The notes beneath the pieces are model-generated. The model made no database searches. It was not told the DNA's origin and saw only the letters and a list, made by a program, of their open reading frames with translations. 64,000 nucleotides of DNA from Chloroflexota bacterium. GTDB lineage: Bacteria > Chloroflexota > Dehalococcoidia > Bin125. Both the position numbers and the translations under genes were made by a program. How positions within the stretch are numbered: the first letter of the stretch is position 1; each line of letters starts with the position of its first letter. This document shows, piece by piece, positions 25,172 to 34,136 of the stretch. The stretch lies in NCBI GenBank assembly GCA_009838915.1, contig VXQT01000006.1:41946-105945 (forward strand), written 5' to 3'.

Positions 25172-26577
25172 GTCTCGGACTCCGATCCGTCAATCAGTGC
25201 CTGCGCAGCCGCGTGGCCACTCCGCACGGCCGACTCCATCGTCGCGGGCCAGCCGGTTGCCGTCCAGGCTCCGGCCAGCACCAGATTCATGATTGGCGTC
25301 CGCGGGCGGACCCGATGCGCGTTCATGCCCGGCTTGGGGCGGAAAGTCGCCTCCGCTTCCTTGATCACCCGGGCGGCGAGCAGCGCTGCTCCCTCGGTCC
25401 TGCGCAAGGACTTCCTCAGGGCTCGTTCGACGCGCTCGACGATCTGTTGCTGCGGCAGGTTGACAAGATCGTGCGCGCCGCTGAGCGAGACCGAGATCCA
25501 ATGCGGCGGCGTCGGCCAGCCATGAATCTGCGAGCGATTGAAGACGAACTGGGCGTCGGGATCGAGCACGGCGGCGAAGTCGCGCTGCATCACGGCGCGG
25601 TCCCACTGCACATGCACGTTGACGATTGGGCTGACCTCGTGCTGTGCCAGCCGCCAGAAGGGTTCGCGCCTGCGCCAGCCGGCCGGAATCAACTTGAACG
25701 CCGGATCGGGTGGGAGCGCGAGCACGACCGAGTCGACCTCCAGTGTGCCGTCCTGTCCGTAGCGAACCGCTCTGACGCGATTCTCCCGCGTGACGAGGGC
25801 TCGGACCGAATGGCCGGTCTCAATCCTGGCGCCGCGCTCGCACAGCCGCTGCTGCGCCGCGTCGGCGACTTCGCCGAGCCCCCGGGTGAACAGTCCGATG
25901 TTGGCGTCGTCGCGATCCTGGCTGAATCCCTGCTGGAACACGAAGATCGCCTGGGCGGCGGACACGTCGTTGCTGCGATCGTTGCAGGTCGGCAGCACGA
26001 TCAGGTCCCAGAACCGTTCGATGGCGCGCTCCGACTGCTGATGCGCGCGCAGCCAGTCGGCAAACGACTGCCTGTCGAGCGCCATGCGTTCGAACTCGGT
26101 CACCCTGCGGATTGCCTGCAGGGCGAGGCCGAGCCGAGCCTTCTCGGCGATGTTGAGATGCGCGAAGGCAAGCAGCGACGGCGCCAGGTGCAGCGGAGCC
26201 GGCAAGCGGCCGAGCCCCAGACGGGCGAGCGGTCCCGACGGGCGCCCTGACAACACGCTGACCCGCCGGCCTGACGAATCGGGATCGATCACCGCGACCT
26301 CAAGGTGCGGCTGATAGCGGACGATGTCGGCGCAGCCGACTCGCTCGATCAGGCCCTGGAAAGCGGTGCAACAGCGCATCGTGATGTGCTGCCCGTTGTC
26401 GAGCACGACATCGTGATTCGGATCGGTGAAGGAGTAAGCCTTGCCGCCCGGATAGGGCCGCCGCTCGAAGAGCACCACCTTGCGGCCCGCGTCGGCGAGA
26501 TCCAGGGCGGCGGTCAGGCCGGCCAGGCCGGCGCCGATCACGGCGGTCGGGGCGTCGGAGTGGTGGTCGCTCGACAC
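25168..26577 (-). CDS. hpnE: Hydroxysqualene dehydroxylase HpnE
   Basis: A 469-residue FAD-dependent amine-oxidase-fold protein: N-terminal dinucleotide loop AVIGAGLAGLTAALDLADAG, then GGKAYSFTD, DNGQHITMRCC, and a C-terminal FAD motif LVLAGAWTATGWPATMESAV. It fits HpnE, which reduces hydroxysqualene to squalene with NAD(P)H. HpnD and HpnC lie directly upstream, completing the three-enzyme route. GTG 26577 lies four bases after the hpnD stop; the longer frame upstream lacks a recognisable ribosome site. The neighbours make HpnE the best call over a carotenoid desaturase. Confidence 0.92.
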   Translation of the reverse strand: MSSDHHSDAPTAVIGAGLAGLTAALDLADAGRKVVLFERRPYPGGKAYSFTDPNHDVVLDNGQHITMRCCTAFQGLIERVGCADIVRYQPHLEVAVIDPDSSGRRVSVLSGRPSGPLARLGLGRLPAPLHLAPSLLAFAHLNIAEKARLGLALQAIRRVTEFERMALDRQSFADWLRAHQQSERAIERFWDLIVLPTCNDRSNDVSAAQAIFVFQQGFSQDRDDANIGLFTRGLGEVADAAQQRLCERGARIETGHSVRALVTRENRVRAVRYGQDGTLEVDSVVLALPPDPAFKLIPAGWRRREPFWRLAQHEVSPIVNVHVQWDRAVMQRDFAAVLDPDAQFVFNRSQIHGWPTPPHWISVSLSGAHDLVNLPQQQIVERVERALRKSLRRTEGAALLAARVIKEAEATFRPKPGMNAHRVRPRTPIMNLVLAGAWTATGWPATMESAVRSGHAAAQALIDGSESET

Positions 26578-26581
26578 GCGA

Positions 26582-27487
26582 TCAGCGTACGCGAGCAACG
26601 TTGGGTAACGAGCCCAGCAGCCAGAGCTCGAGCAATCGCAGTACGCGGCCCGCGCGGGAGGGTGAAACACGCTGGCTGAACACGTCGTAGTCGCGCGCGA
26701 CGATCGCGTCGAGGATCATCCGATACACGCCTTGCAACCCATTGCAGCAGGCGCGGCTGCGTGGTCCGCTGAGCAAGGGGATGAGGCGGTCGCCCTCGTG
26801 ATACAGCGCGTAGGCGCGCTGGGCGTAGTCGGCCATCAACTCCCGAAACGGCTCGGTGTAGGCGCCGTCGAGGATGTCCTGCTCGGAGACGCCGTGGCGC
26901 GCCAGGTCTTCCTGGGCGAGGTAGATGCGGCCTCGCTCGGCGTCTTCTTTGACATCACGCATGATGTTGGTGATCTGCAGGGCCTTGCCCATGGCGATCG
27001 CCGATTGGGTCGCGCGCTGCGTCTGCGTGCGGTCGTAGCCGAAGATGCAGATGCAGATCAGGCCGATCACGGATGCCGCGCGGTAGCAGTACTGCTCCAG
27101 CTCGGCATAGGTCTCATAGCGCGTGACTGTCAGGTCGTGCTCCATACCAAGCACGAGTTCGTCGAAGTGCTCGCGGGGAATGTCGAAGCGGCTGACGGCA
27201 TCGCCGAGCCCGGTTGCAAGCCAGGCGGGCTCGGCTGTCCCGCCGTCGTAGATGGCGCTCAGCAGTCCCTGCGCTTGGGCGAGTGCGGCGGCGCGCTCCT
27301 CCTGCGTGCCGGCGTCATCGACCGCATCGTCGACGGTGCCGGCGTAGGCGTAAGCGGCATAGATCGCGCGCCGTTTGAGCGCGGGCAGCGCGGAGAACGC
27401 GATGTAGAAGTTGGTTGCCCGCCGGCGCGTGAAGGCCTGGCACTCCTGGTACGCCTCGCCGACCTGGGGATCGAGTCGTCGCAGCAT
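26582..27487 (-). CDS. hpnD: Presqualene diphosphate synthase HpnD
   Basis: 301 residues with a squalene/phytoene synthase fold: first Asp-rich motif VDDAVDD near residue 52, second Asp-rich motif NIMRDVKEDAERGRIYL near 174-190, and YCYRAASVIGL between them. It couples two farnesyl diphosphates to presqualene diphosphate. The adjacent hpnC and hpnE genes make HpnD more likely than phytoene synthase. The C-terminal RPSRAGRVLRLLELW-like tail is short. Gaps are 7 bp to hpnC and 4 bp to hpnE. Confidence 0.92.
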   Translation of the reverse strand: MLRRLDPQVGEAYQECQAFTRRRATNFYIAFSALPALKRRAIYAAYAYAGTVDDAVDDAGTQEERAAALAQAQGLLSAIYDGGTAEPAWLATGLGDAVSRFDIPREHFDELVLGMEHDLTVTRYETYAELEQYCYRAASVIGLICICIFGYDRTQTQRATQSAIAMGKALQITNIMRDVKEDAERGRIYLAQEDLARHGVSEQDILDGAYTEPFRELMADYAQRAYALYHEGDRLIPLLSGPRSRACCNGLQGVYRMILDAIVARDYDVFSQRVSPSRAGRVLRLLELWLLGSLPNVARVR

Positions 27488-27494
27488 GATGGCG

Positions 27495-28415
27495 TCAGGC
27501 TAGTTTGAGTTGAACGGCAGCGCGCGCGGCCAGCCAGGCTCGGGTCAGCTTGCCGACGCGCGGGCGCCGCGCCAGTGTGTCGTAGCTTCGCCGTTCGATG
27601 GCCTTGAGCACGGCACGGCCGCCGTCGGTGAAGAGCCGCAGGTCGATCGCGAGCTCCGCGGGCACCTCATCGATTAGCCGCTCTCCCTTGCGGAAGTAGG
27701 CTTCGGCACGGTCGACCTGGAAGCGCATCATCTCGCGGAAGGATTCCGGGCAGCGTCGGTCGCGAATGCCGTTGGCGATGTCGTCCTCCGAGAGGCCGAA
27801 GCCGCGCAGCTCCTCGAGCGGCAGATAGAGCCGGTCCTCGTCAAGATAGTCACGACGCACGTCCTGCCAGTGATTGGCGATCTGCAATGCGGTGCAGGTG
27901 GCGTCCGACAGTTCGACGCGATAGCGGCCTTCGTCCGTCTCCGTATCGATATTCCAGAGCTGCAAGACCATTTCGCCGACCGGGTTGGCGGAGAGATCGC
28001 AGTAGGCGAGCACGTCCTGGAATGTCTCGTAGCGATTCGTACGCTGGTCGAGCCGATTAGCCTCGATCAGTCGGCGGAAGGGATCGACGCGAAGCGGCTT
28101 GTCGGCGGCCACGTGCTGCAGCGCAAGGTTGATAGGATGCTGCGGCCGCGAGCCGTCGAAGCCGCGCTCCAGGTCGACCTGCCACTTGTCGAGCCGCACG
28201 AGCCGCTCGTCCGGAGCGGCGTCCGGGTCGTCGCCGATGTTGTCGGTGAAGCGGCAGAAGGCGTAGACGGCGAACATCGGCGCCCGCAGCTCGCGAGGCA
28301 AGAACCAGCTCACGACGGTGAAGTTCTCGCCGTGCCGACGTGTATAGCGTCGACACCACTCGAGGGCGTCTGAGGCGTCGCCGGCGAAGGCGGTCTCGGG
28401 GCTGGAAGTCGTCAT
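27495..28415 (-). CDS. hpnC: Hydroxysqualene synthase HpnC
   Basis: 306 residues, the same fold as HpnD but with the HpnC-type motif FTDNIGDDP and second Asp-rich motif NHWQDVRRDYLDEDRLYLP. HpnC turns presqualene diphosphate into hydroxysqualene, the substrate of HpnE. It shares only modest similarity with HpnD next door, as expected for this pair. The N-terminal CRRYTRRHGENFTVVSWFLP segment is typical. Dodecin lies 12 bp upstream. Confidence 0.92.
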   Translation of the reverse strand: MTTSSPETAFAGDASDALEWCRRYTRRHGENFTVVSWFLPRELRAPMFAVYAFCRFTDNIGDDPDAAPDERLVRLDKWQVDLERGFDGSRPQHPINLALQHVAADKPLRVDPFRRLIEANRLDQRTNRYETFQDVLAYCDLSANPVGEMVLQLWNIDTETDEGRYRVELSDATCTALQIANHWQDVRRDYLDEDRLYLPLEELRGFGLSEDDIANGIRDRRCPESFREMMRFQVDRAEAYFRKGERLIDEVPAELAIDLRLFTDGGRAVLKAIERRSYDTLARRPRVGKLTRAWLAARAAVQLKLA

Positions 28416-28427
28416 CGGCGAGCGCGG

Positions 28428-28667
28428 TTAGTCGTTCTCGAGGTCAGCCGGGTCGAGGATGCGGAAACCGACGCCCAGCTTGACCTGGAACCAGCCAATC
28501 TCGCCATTCTGGATCGGCCCGCGGATTTCGCGCACCTCGAACCAGTCGAGGTTCTTGAGCGTCTTACCGGCGCGCTCAATCGCGTTACGGATGGCCTGAT
28601 CGACTCCATCCGGCGAAGAGCCGACGAGTTCGATGATCTTGTAGGTATGGTCTCGATGTTCCGCCAT
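28428..28667 (-). CDS. Dodecin
   Basis: A 79-residue dodecin: the strand-helix-strand start (TYKIIELVGSSPDGVDQAIRNAI), then GKTLKNLDWFEVREIRG (with the flavin-stacking Trp in DWFEV) and QVKLGVGFRI. Twelve copies assemble into a hollow sphere that stores or sequesters FMN/FAD or lumichrome. In the operon it sits between a GNAT gene and the flavin-dependent HpnC-HpnD-HpnE enzymes; HpnE is FAD-dependent, so a supply or protection role is plausible but inferred. Confidence 0.93.
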   Translation of the reverse strand: MAEHRDHTYKIIELVGSSPDGVDQAIRNAIERAGKTLKNLDWFEVREIRGPIQNGEIGWFQVKLGVGFRILDPADLEND

Positions 28668-28693
28668 GCTGTCCTCCGATTCCCAGGTGTCGC

Positions 28694-29374
28694 TTATCCG
28701 GCTCCAAGTTCAAGATCCACGATTTCGTAGCACGACCAGCAAAGTTGCTTGCCCTGCAAGGGGATCAAGGTCAGGACATACTCGCCGCACTCCTTGCATA
28801 GCTGTCGCTGAGCGGTGTCGAAGCGCATGACGATGAGGTCATGCAACTCGCCGTCGGCCGACGCGACATGGCGGGTGAGCACGGCATCCTCGACGAAGCC
28901 CAGTTGCTCGAAGATCTTCCGCGCGCCGAGCTGATCCGGCGTCATCTGCGCGATGATCTTGGCTACATCGTCTGCCAGCGCCGCCTCGAATGCCAACCCC
29001 AGCAGTACGTGCCCAAGCCCCAGCCGCCGCACGCTCACGTCGACCATCACACGGATCTCGGCGACGTGCCTGGTCCAGCGCAGGCGGCCGCGCTCAATCG
29101 ACGCGTAACCGATAATGCTGCCGTGTTCCTCGGCAATCACAGTGCGGATGCGTCCAGCCTCGGTGTCGTGCAGCCAATCGCCGACGTCCGCGACGCTCGT
29201 GATGTCACGCTCTTCGTAGAGCAGGTCCTCGCTGGGCTGACGATTGCCGAACTCGAGCAGTCTGTTGCCGTCCGAACCATTCAGGTTGCGTAGATGAATC
29301 GTGCGGCCGTCGCGTTTGAGGTCAACCGGGAGCTGCTGCATCTCGATGTCGGCATGTTCTTGCCTCGTCGTCAT
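28694..29374 (-). CDS. GNAT acetyltransferase with C-terminal zinc-ribbon-like tail
   Basis: About 226 residues from ATG 29374, which is preceded by GAGGAGG, a strong ribosome site. The GNAT domain (residues ~28-165) has an acetyl-CoA-binding RRLGLGHVLL loop. The last ~35 residues add two CxxC pairs 15 residues apart (CKECGEY ... LCWSC), a likely zinc knuckle, not usual for this family. Substrate unknown. It lies within the hopanoid operon, 26 bp before dodecin. Confidence 0.8.
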   Translation of the reverse strand: MTTRQEHADIEMQQLPVDLKRDGRTIHLRNLNGSDGNRLLEFGNRQPSEDLLYEERDITSVADVGDWLHDTEAGRIRTVIAEEHGSIIGYASIERGRLRWTRHVAEIRVMVDVSVRRLGLGHVLLGLAFEAALADDVAKIIAQMTPDQLGARKIFEQLGFVEDAVLTRHVASADGELHDLIVMRFDTAQRQLCKECGEYVLTLIPLQGKQLCWSCYEIVDLELGAG

Positions 29375-29456
29375 GACTGCCCTCCTCACGCTGCCCATGC
29401 TGCTGCGCCGCTGACGTGCATGGTAGCCGTTCAGGATCGGGCAACGGACCAGGAGG

Positions 29457-31397
29457 TTAGCGCGGAGCGATGGCCGACCGGTAGCGACCCAGGGCCATGA
29501 GTGGGAAGTAGTGGCGATAGAGGTGGTAGTTGATCATGAAGTCGGACGGGAAGCCCGTTCCCGTGAACTCCGGTTCGTCCCAGGTGCCGTCTTCGCGCTG
29601 GCGATCAATCAGGTAGCGGACGCCTCGTTCGACCGACTCGTGCTCCGCTTCTCCGGCGGCGATCAGGGCCATCAGCGCCCACGCGGTCTGTGACGGCGTC
29701 GAGGGACCCGTCCCGCGCAGCGAGGGGTCGGCGTAGGTGTCGCACGACTCGCCCCAGCCGCCGTCGTCGAGCTGATGACGGAACAGCCACTCGACCGCGG
29801 TGCGCACGGCAGGCGCCGACATCGGCTCTCCCAGAGCGGCCAGTGCTGGCAAGGCCGCGCCAAGGCCGTAGATGTAGTTGACGCCCCAGCGTCCCCACCA
29901 GGAGCCGTCCGGTTCTTGCAGGTCGTAGAGGAAACGCAGACCGCGGCTGGCCGGCGGATACTGGCCGCTGTAGCCGAGTTGCCCGATGTACTCCAGCGCG
30001 TGGGCCGTCACGTCGGCGGTCGGCGGATCGAGCAGCTCGCCGAAGTCTGCGAACGGAATCTCGGCGAGGAACGTTTTGTCGTTGTCGACATCGAACGCTC
30101 CCCAGCCGCCGTTGGAGGACTGCATTGAGAGCATCCAGTGCAGGCCGCGATCGAGGGCGAGCTGGCGTTCAGTCTCGAGTCCGGGCAGGGGAATGCGCTC
30201 CAGCGCCATCATCACGACGGCGGTGTCGTCGACGTCGGGATAGACGTCGTTGTCGAACTCGAAGGCCCAGCCGCCGGGCGGGGTGTCGGGATTCTTGATC
30301 TGCCAGTCGCCGCCGGCCAAGACCTGTTCGCGCAGCATCCAACCGGCAGCGAGTTGCAGGGCGGGATGCTGCGGATCGAGCCCCGCGTCCAACAATCCGA
30401 CGGCGGCGAGGCAGGTGTCCCAGACGGGCGACTGGCAGCTCTCGGTCCAGATCTGCTCTCCCTGGTTGTGCTCCTGCCTCCAGGTAAAGCGCTCGAAGCC
30501 GTCCAGCGCGCGCCTGAGTACGGGATGGTCGAGCGAGTAGCCCATCGCGCGCAATGCAAGGATCGCGTAGACCCAGGGCGGTTGGATGCCGCCCCAGCAG
30601 CCGTCCGCCTCCTGGCGGTCCAGCAGCCAGCGTTCCGAGAAGGCCAACGCGCGGTGTTCGAAGGGTCGGATGCGATTGCGGTCGAGAAATCGAAGCAGCG
30701 TGTCGACGACATAAAGCGCGCCTGTGGCCGAGAAAGGATTGCTCGGCGGCGGCACGGCGAATCGGCGTCGATCCGAGGAGCGAACCCAGAGTTCGGGCAC
30801 GCCCGCGCCGGCCGGCAAGGCGGCGGTTGGGCGCAATGCCATGATCACGGTGATCCCGACGATCGTTGCCCGGGCCCAACTGGCGAACTCGTAGAGGTTG
30901 ATCGGCAGCCAGGACGGCAGCAGGTTGATCCAGGGCGGCATCGCCGGCAGCCGATCCCAGTCGAACTCGCCGAACAGTGCGAGCCAGATCTTGGTGAACA
31001 CGCGAGCCTCGATGATCCCGCCTTGCTCGAGGATCCACTCGCGGGCCCGGCTCATGTGCGGCGCGTCGGGGTCGTCACCGGCGAGTTTGAGCGCGAAGTA
31101 GGCCTCGACCGAGGTGGAGATGTCACCTGGTCCCTCGCGGTACTGCGCCCAGAAGCCCTCGGGCCGCTGCTGCGTGCGCAGATAGCGAGCGATGCCGTCC
31201 CACTCGGCGCGGTCACCGATGCCCAGGTGGTGAGTAAGCAGGAGGTACTCGGCAGTGATTGACGGGTTCGATTCCAGCTCGCCCCACCAGAAGCCGGCCT
31301 CGTCCTGCTGTTCGATCAGCCAGTTGCTCGCGCTTTGTATGGTTCGTGCGAGCGCTGTGTCGGCTACCGGGGTGGTTCGCCTGGCGGAGTTGGGCAT
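29457..31397 (-). CDS. shc: Squalene-hopene cyclase
   Basis: The 646-residue terpene cyclase carries the catalytic DxDD motif (PDVDDTA, about residue 387) that protonates squalene. It has several QW motifs: QEADGCWGG, QSSNGGWGAFD, QEPDGSWWGRWG, QLDDGGWGESC and QREDGTWDE. The C-terminal end (GFPSDFMINYHLYRHYFPLMALGRY) is intact, as in full-length Shc. It is a monotopic membrane protein giving hopene/diplopterol. The gene lies 9 bp after the polyprenyl synthase, in an operon with HpnC/D/E. Confidence 0.97.
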   Translation of the reverse strand: MPNSARRTTPVADTALARTIQSASNWLIEQQDEAGFWWGELESNPSITAEYLLLTHHLGIGDRAEWDGIARYLRTQQRPEGFWAQYREGPGDISTSVEAYFALKLAGDDPDAPHMSRAREWILEQGGIIEARVFTKIWLALFGEFDWDRLPAMPPWINLLPSWLPINLYEFASWARATIVGITVIMALRPTAALPAGAGVPELWVRSSDRRRFAVPPPSNPFSATGALYVVDTLLRFLDRNRIRPFEHRALAFSERWLLDRQEADGCWGGIQPPWVYAILALRAMGYSLDHPVLRRALDGFERFTWRQEHNQGEQIWTESCQSPVWDTCLAAVGLLDAGLDPQHPALQLAAGWMLREQVLAGGDWQIKNPDTPPGGWAFEFDNDVYPDVDDTAVVMMALERIPLPGLETERQLALDRGLHWMLSMQSSNGGWGAFDVDNDKTFLAEIPFADFGELLDPPTADVTAHALEYIGQLGYSGQYPPASRGLRFLYDLQEPDGSWWGRWGVNYIYGLGAALPALAALGEPMSAPAVRTAVEWLFRHQLDDGGWGESCDTYADPSLRGTGPSTPSQTAWALMALIAAGEAEHESVERGVRYLIDRQREDGTWDEPEFTGTGFPSDFMINYHLYRHYFPLMALGRYRSAIAPR

Positions 31398-31406
31398 GTG
31401 CGCGCG

Positions 31407-32459
31407 CTAGCGGTCGCGCTCAAGCGTAAAGAGCGCCAGCGCTTCGAGGTCGGCTACGGCCTGCGGCCTGGGGCGGCATGTGTCGAGCTCGCTGCGGAAC
31501 GCCTCGTACTCTTCGCGTGCGGCGCGATTGGTGGCGGCGTCGGCGCCGACTTCGCCTAACAGGTGGTGCACCCAGTCGACCTGCGCCTCAGGCAGATCAG
31601 CGCCTTCGTCTTCAAGCTCGCGCCGGTAGATGTCGGTGAGTTCTCGCCGCGCCTCAGCCGGCGCATGGCTCAGCGCGTAGAGGATTGGGAACGACTTCTT
31701 GCGCCGACGGATGTCGGCGTCGGTCGGCTTGCCCAGCGCGTCGGGGTTGGCCCAGATGCCGAGCCAGTCGTCACGCATCTGAAAGCAGCGTCCCAGCCGC
31801 CGCCCCGCCCGATCGAGCGCGTCCGCCTGCTCGACGGACGCGCCCGCCAGCGTGGCGCCGATCGACAGCGAGACGCCCATCATCGCGCCGGTCTTGCGCT
31901 CGACCATCGCCAGGTACTCGTCGACCTCGACGTCAAGGCGTTGCTCGAAAGTCAGGTCCATGTACTGACCCTCGATCATCAGCATCGTCGCCTGGTTGAG
32001 CCGTCGAACTGCCTCAAGCACCGCCTCCGCCGAGGCGCCGCGAAGCAGCGCTCTGCGCAGCGCCGCGTCCGCCAGTTCGCGCATCAGGTCGCCGGTGTTG
32101 ATCGCCTGCGCCACTCCCCAGATCGTCCACACCGTGGGACGGCCGCGGCGTTCGACATCGCCGTCCTGGACGTCGTCGTGAACTAACGAGAAGTTGTGTA
32201 CCAGTTCGACTGCGGCAGCCCCGGCCGCGGCTCGCTCGAGCACGGATGGTTGGTCGCTGATTGCCTCCGCGCCAAGCATCGTCAACGCCGCCCGTGCGCC
32301 TTTGCCTGACGCGCTGGCCGGGCGCCCGGTTTCGTCGAGCCAGCCCAGCGCGTAGCGAGCCATGTCGTAGATCGGCAATGAGACCGCGGGGAGTGCCGCC
32401 CTCATCTCCGCTTGCACCGTCTCGTGGTAGCGGGTCAGCGCCGCCGGAGTCTCGGTCAT
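31407..32459 (-). CDS. Polyprenyl (geranylgeranyl/farnesyl-type) diphosphate synthase
   Basis: A 350-residue trans-prenyltransferase. First Asp-rich motif is LVHDDVQD (DDxxD, near residue 107); the second is QMRDDWLGIW. The LxxKTGAMMG turn is also present. It would make the C15-C20 isoprenoid diphosphate; farnesyl diphosphate is the one needed by HpnC/HpnD in this operon, but chain length cannot be read safely. ATG 32459 overlaps the Fur stop (ATGA); the longer upstream frame is a shadow of the fur gene. Confidence 0.92.
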   Translation of the reverse strand: MTETPAALTRYHETVQAEMRAALPAVSLPIYDMARYALGWLDETGRPASASGKGARAALTMLGAEAISDQPSVLERAAAGAAAVELVHNFSLVHDDVQDGDVERRGRPTVWTIWGVAQAINTGDLMRELADAALRRALLRGASAEAVLEAVRRLNQATMLMIEGQYMDLTFEQRLDVEVDEYLAMVERKTGAMMGVSLSIGATLAGASVEQADALDRAGRRLGRCFQMRDDWLGIWANPDALGKPTDADIRRRKKSFPILYALSHAPAEARRELTDIYRRELEDEGADLPEAQVDWVHHLLGEVGADAATNRAAREEYEAFRSELDTCRPRPQAVADLEALALFTLERDR

Positions 32460-32893
32460 GAGCCGCGCTCGCCCGCGATGCAGTCGCGGCATCGCCCGTG
32501 GATCGCCCAGTGATCGGGGTGCGCCTCGAACGCGAAGTCGCGCTGGAGCTGATCGGCGAAGTCGGCCAGCAGATCGTGGGCCAATTCCGTCATCCGACCA
32601 CAGGAAGTACAGACCAGATGATGATGCGGCCGCTCGCTGCGCCAGGCATAGGTCCGTTCGCCGCCGCCGAGATCGGTCTGTGAAACGAGTCCCAGGTCGC
32701 GAAGTTGCGTCAGGGTTCGGTACACCGTCGAGGTATTCAGATCGGCGGCTTCGTCCTTGGCTCGCGCGTAGACATCTGTCGCCGTGATGTGCTGGTTGGC
32801 GTGGCGCAGCACCTTGAGTACAGCTAACCGTTGCCGCGTGACGCGTAGGTCGTTGCTGCGCAGTAGGAGTTCCGACTCGGTGGTGCAGGTCAT
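32456..32893 (-). CDS. Fur family transcriptional regulator
   Basis: 145 residues with the winged-helix start (LRVTRQRLAVLKVLR) and the recognition helix region STVYRTLTQLRDLGLV. The metal-binding part follows: PHHHLVCTSCGRM then CRDC near the end, which is the structural CxxC/CxxC zinc site. Which metal or signal (Fe, Zn, Mn or peroxide) it senses is not clear. It is translationally coupled by ATGA overlaps to the genes on both sides (beta-propeller protein and polyprenyl synthase), so it may link metal or redox status to isoprenoid and hopanoid output. Confidence 0.92.
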   Translation of the reverse strand: MTCTTESELLLRSNDLRVTRQRLAVLKVLRHANQHITATDVYARAKDEAADLNTSTVYRTLTQLRDLGLVSQTDLGGGERTYAWRSERPHHHLVCTSCGRMTELAHDLLADFADQLQRDFAFEAHPDHWAIHGRCRDCIAGERGS

Positions 32894-34131
32894 GAAGCCG
32901 CCTCACCTGCCTCGTCGTCGAGAGACGGAGGGAAAAAGGCGATGCTGCCGGCGTCGACCCGGCGTGGTGCTTCGGAGCCGTCGCTGGGAACGAGATAGCA
33001 GCCGTTCTGGGGACCGAAGCCCCGCCGGCCCGATCCGCCGTTGCCCAGCGCGAGCCCGGCAAACGTGATCCAGCGTCCGCAAGGACTGACCACCTGGTGT
33101 GAATGGGCGAATTGGTCGTAGAAGTTGAGCATCGTGGCGAACTCGGCCGATGGCTGAAAGCGGGCCAATCTCATGCTGCCTGCGAACTCTCCGTTGCGGT
33201 CGAGATCGTATCGCGTCAGCCCGATCATCGTGCTCGAGGGTTGCGGCTCGAAGGCGAACAGCGCCCGGCCGTCGGGCGCCCAGAAGACGCCGTTCATAGT
33301 TCGATCGACAATCGATACCTGGCCGCCGGTCTCGGGATCGAGGATCGACAGCTTGCGGCCTTCGGCGTCGCCGGGACCGAGCGTGAGGACGGCCAGCCGT
33401 TCGTCGATGCGCGATGCGACGAACGATGCCGGGCCGCTTAGCTCCATTAGCTCGTCATGTTCGCCCGAGGCGCCGGCATCGCCTCGTTGCGCGCGGACCA
33501 GGATCGCGCCCCCGCCGGGTCGGGGCTTGGCGAAGTAGATAGAGGAGCCGTCGCTCGACCAGGCCGGAGAACGAAAGCTGGGGCGGGCACGCTGGATCTG
33601 TTGGGGACCTTCGGAACCGGCGGCGAGGTCGAAGAGCACAAGCTGGGCGGCGCGGTGCACGAGAATCGCGCGGCCGTCGGGCGCCCAGGAGAAGTACAGC
33701 GGCGCACCGTCGACCAGGCGCTGTGCCTGCCCGGGACGACTCGCCGCGACCAGGTTGACAGCCAGTCCGCTGCCGACGTTGCCGACGACGGCCAACGCCC
33801 GGCCCGACGGCGCCCAGTGGACGTAGTGGGCCAGTCCCGGTGCAATGACCTGGAGTCCGTCGCGGGGATTGCGAAACACGACCTCCGCCGGACCTTGCCC
33901 GCTGGGCACGGTCCAGAGTTCCAGCCGCGGGTCGTCCTGCCGTTGGGACGAAGCGGAGACGGTGATCCGGTCGCCGTTGGGCGACCATGACGGCCACATG
34001 AAGACCATGCCTTCGGCGCGCATCTCGAGCCGGGTTTCAACCTGTGCCTGCCAGTCCGCACCCTCGCCGTCGATCCGCGCAATCTTCAGTGACGCATCCT
34101 CCGAGATCATCGCGAGCGGGGTTGGGCTCAT
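32890..34131 (-). CDS. WD40-like/TolB-type beta-propeller protein
   Basis: 413 residues with at least five PD40-type blades, each marked by WSPNGDRI-like turns (WAPSGRAL, WAPDGRAI, WSSDGSSIYF, WAPDGRALF). No clear signal peptide is seen; the N terminus is MSPTPLAMISEDASLKI. This suggests a cytoplasmic scaffold or a protein with a nonclassical export route. Blades of this kind bind partners, and no enzymatic residues are apparent. ATGA overlap with fur indicates coupled translation; the cobalamin adenosyltransferase is 5 bp upstream. Confidence 0.75.
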   Translation of the reverse strand: MSPTPLAMISEDASLKIARIDGEGADWQAQVETRLEMRAEGMVFMWPSWSPNGDRITVSASSQRQDDPRLELWTVPSGQGPAEVVFRNPRDGLQVIAPGLAHYVHWAPSGRALAVVGNVGSGLAVNLVAASRPGQAQRLVDGAPLYFSWAPDGRAILVHRAAQLVLFDLAAGSEGPQQIQRARPSFRSPAWSSDGSSIYFAKPRPGGGAILVRAQRGDAGASGEHDELMELSGPASFVASRIDERLAVLTLGPGDAEGRKLSILDPETGGQVSIVDRTMNGVFWAPDGRALFAFEPQPSSTMIGLTRYDLDRNGEFAGSMRLARFQPSAEFATMLNFYDQFAHSHQVVSPCGRWITFAGLALGNGGSGRRGFGPQNGCYLVPSDGSEAPRRVDAGSIAFFPPSLDDEAGEAAS

Positions 34132-34136
34132 GGCGG

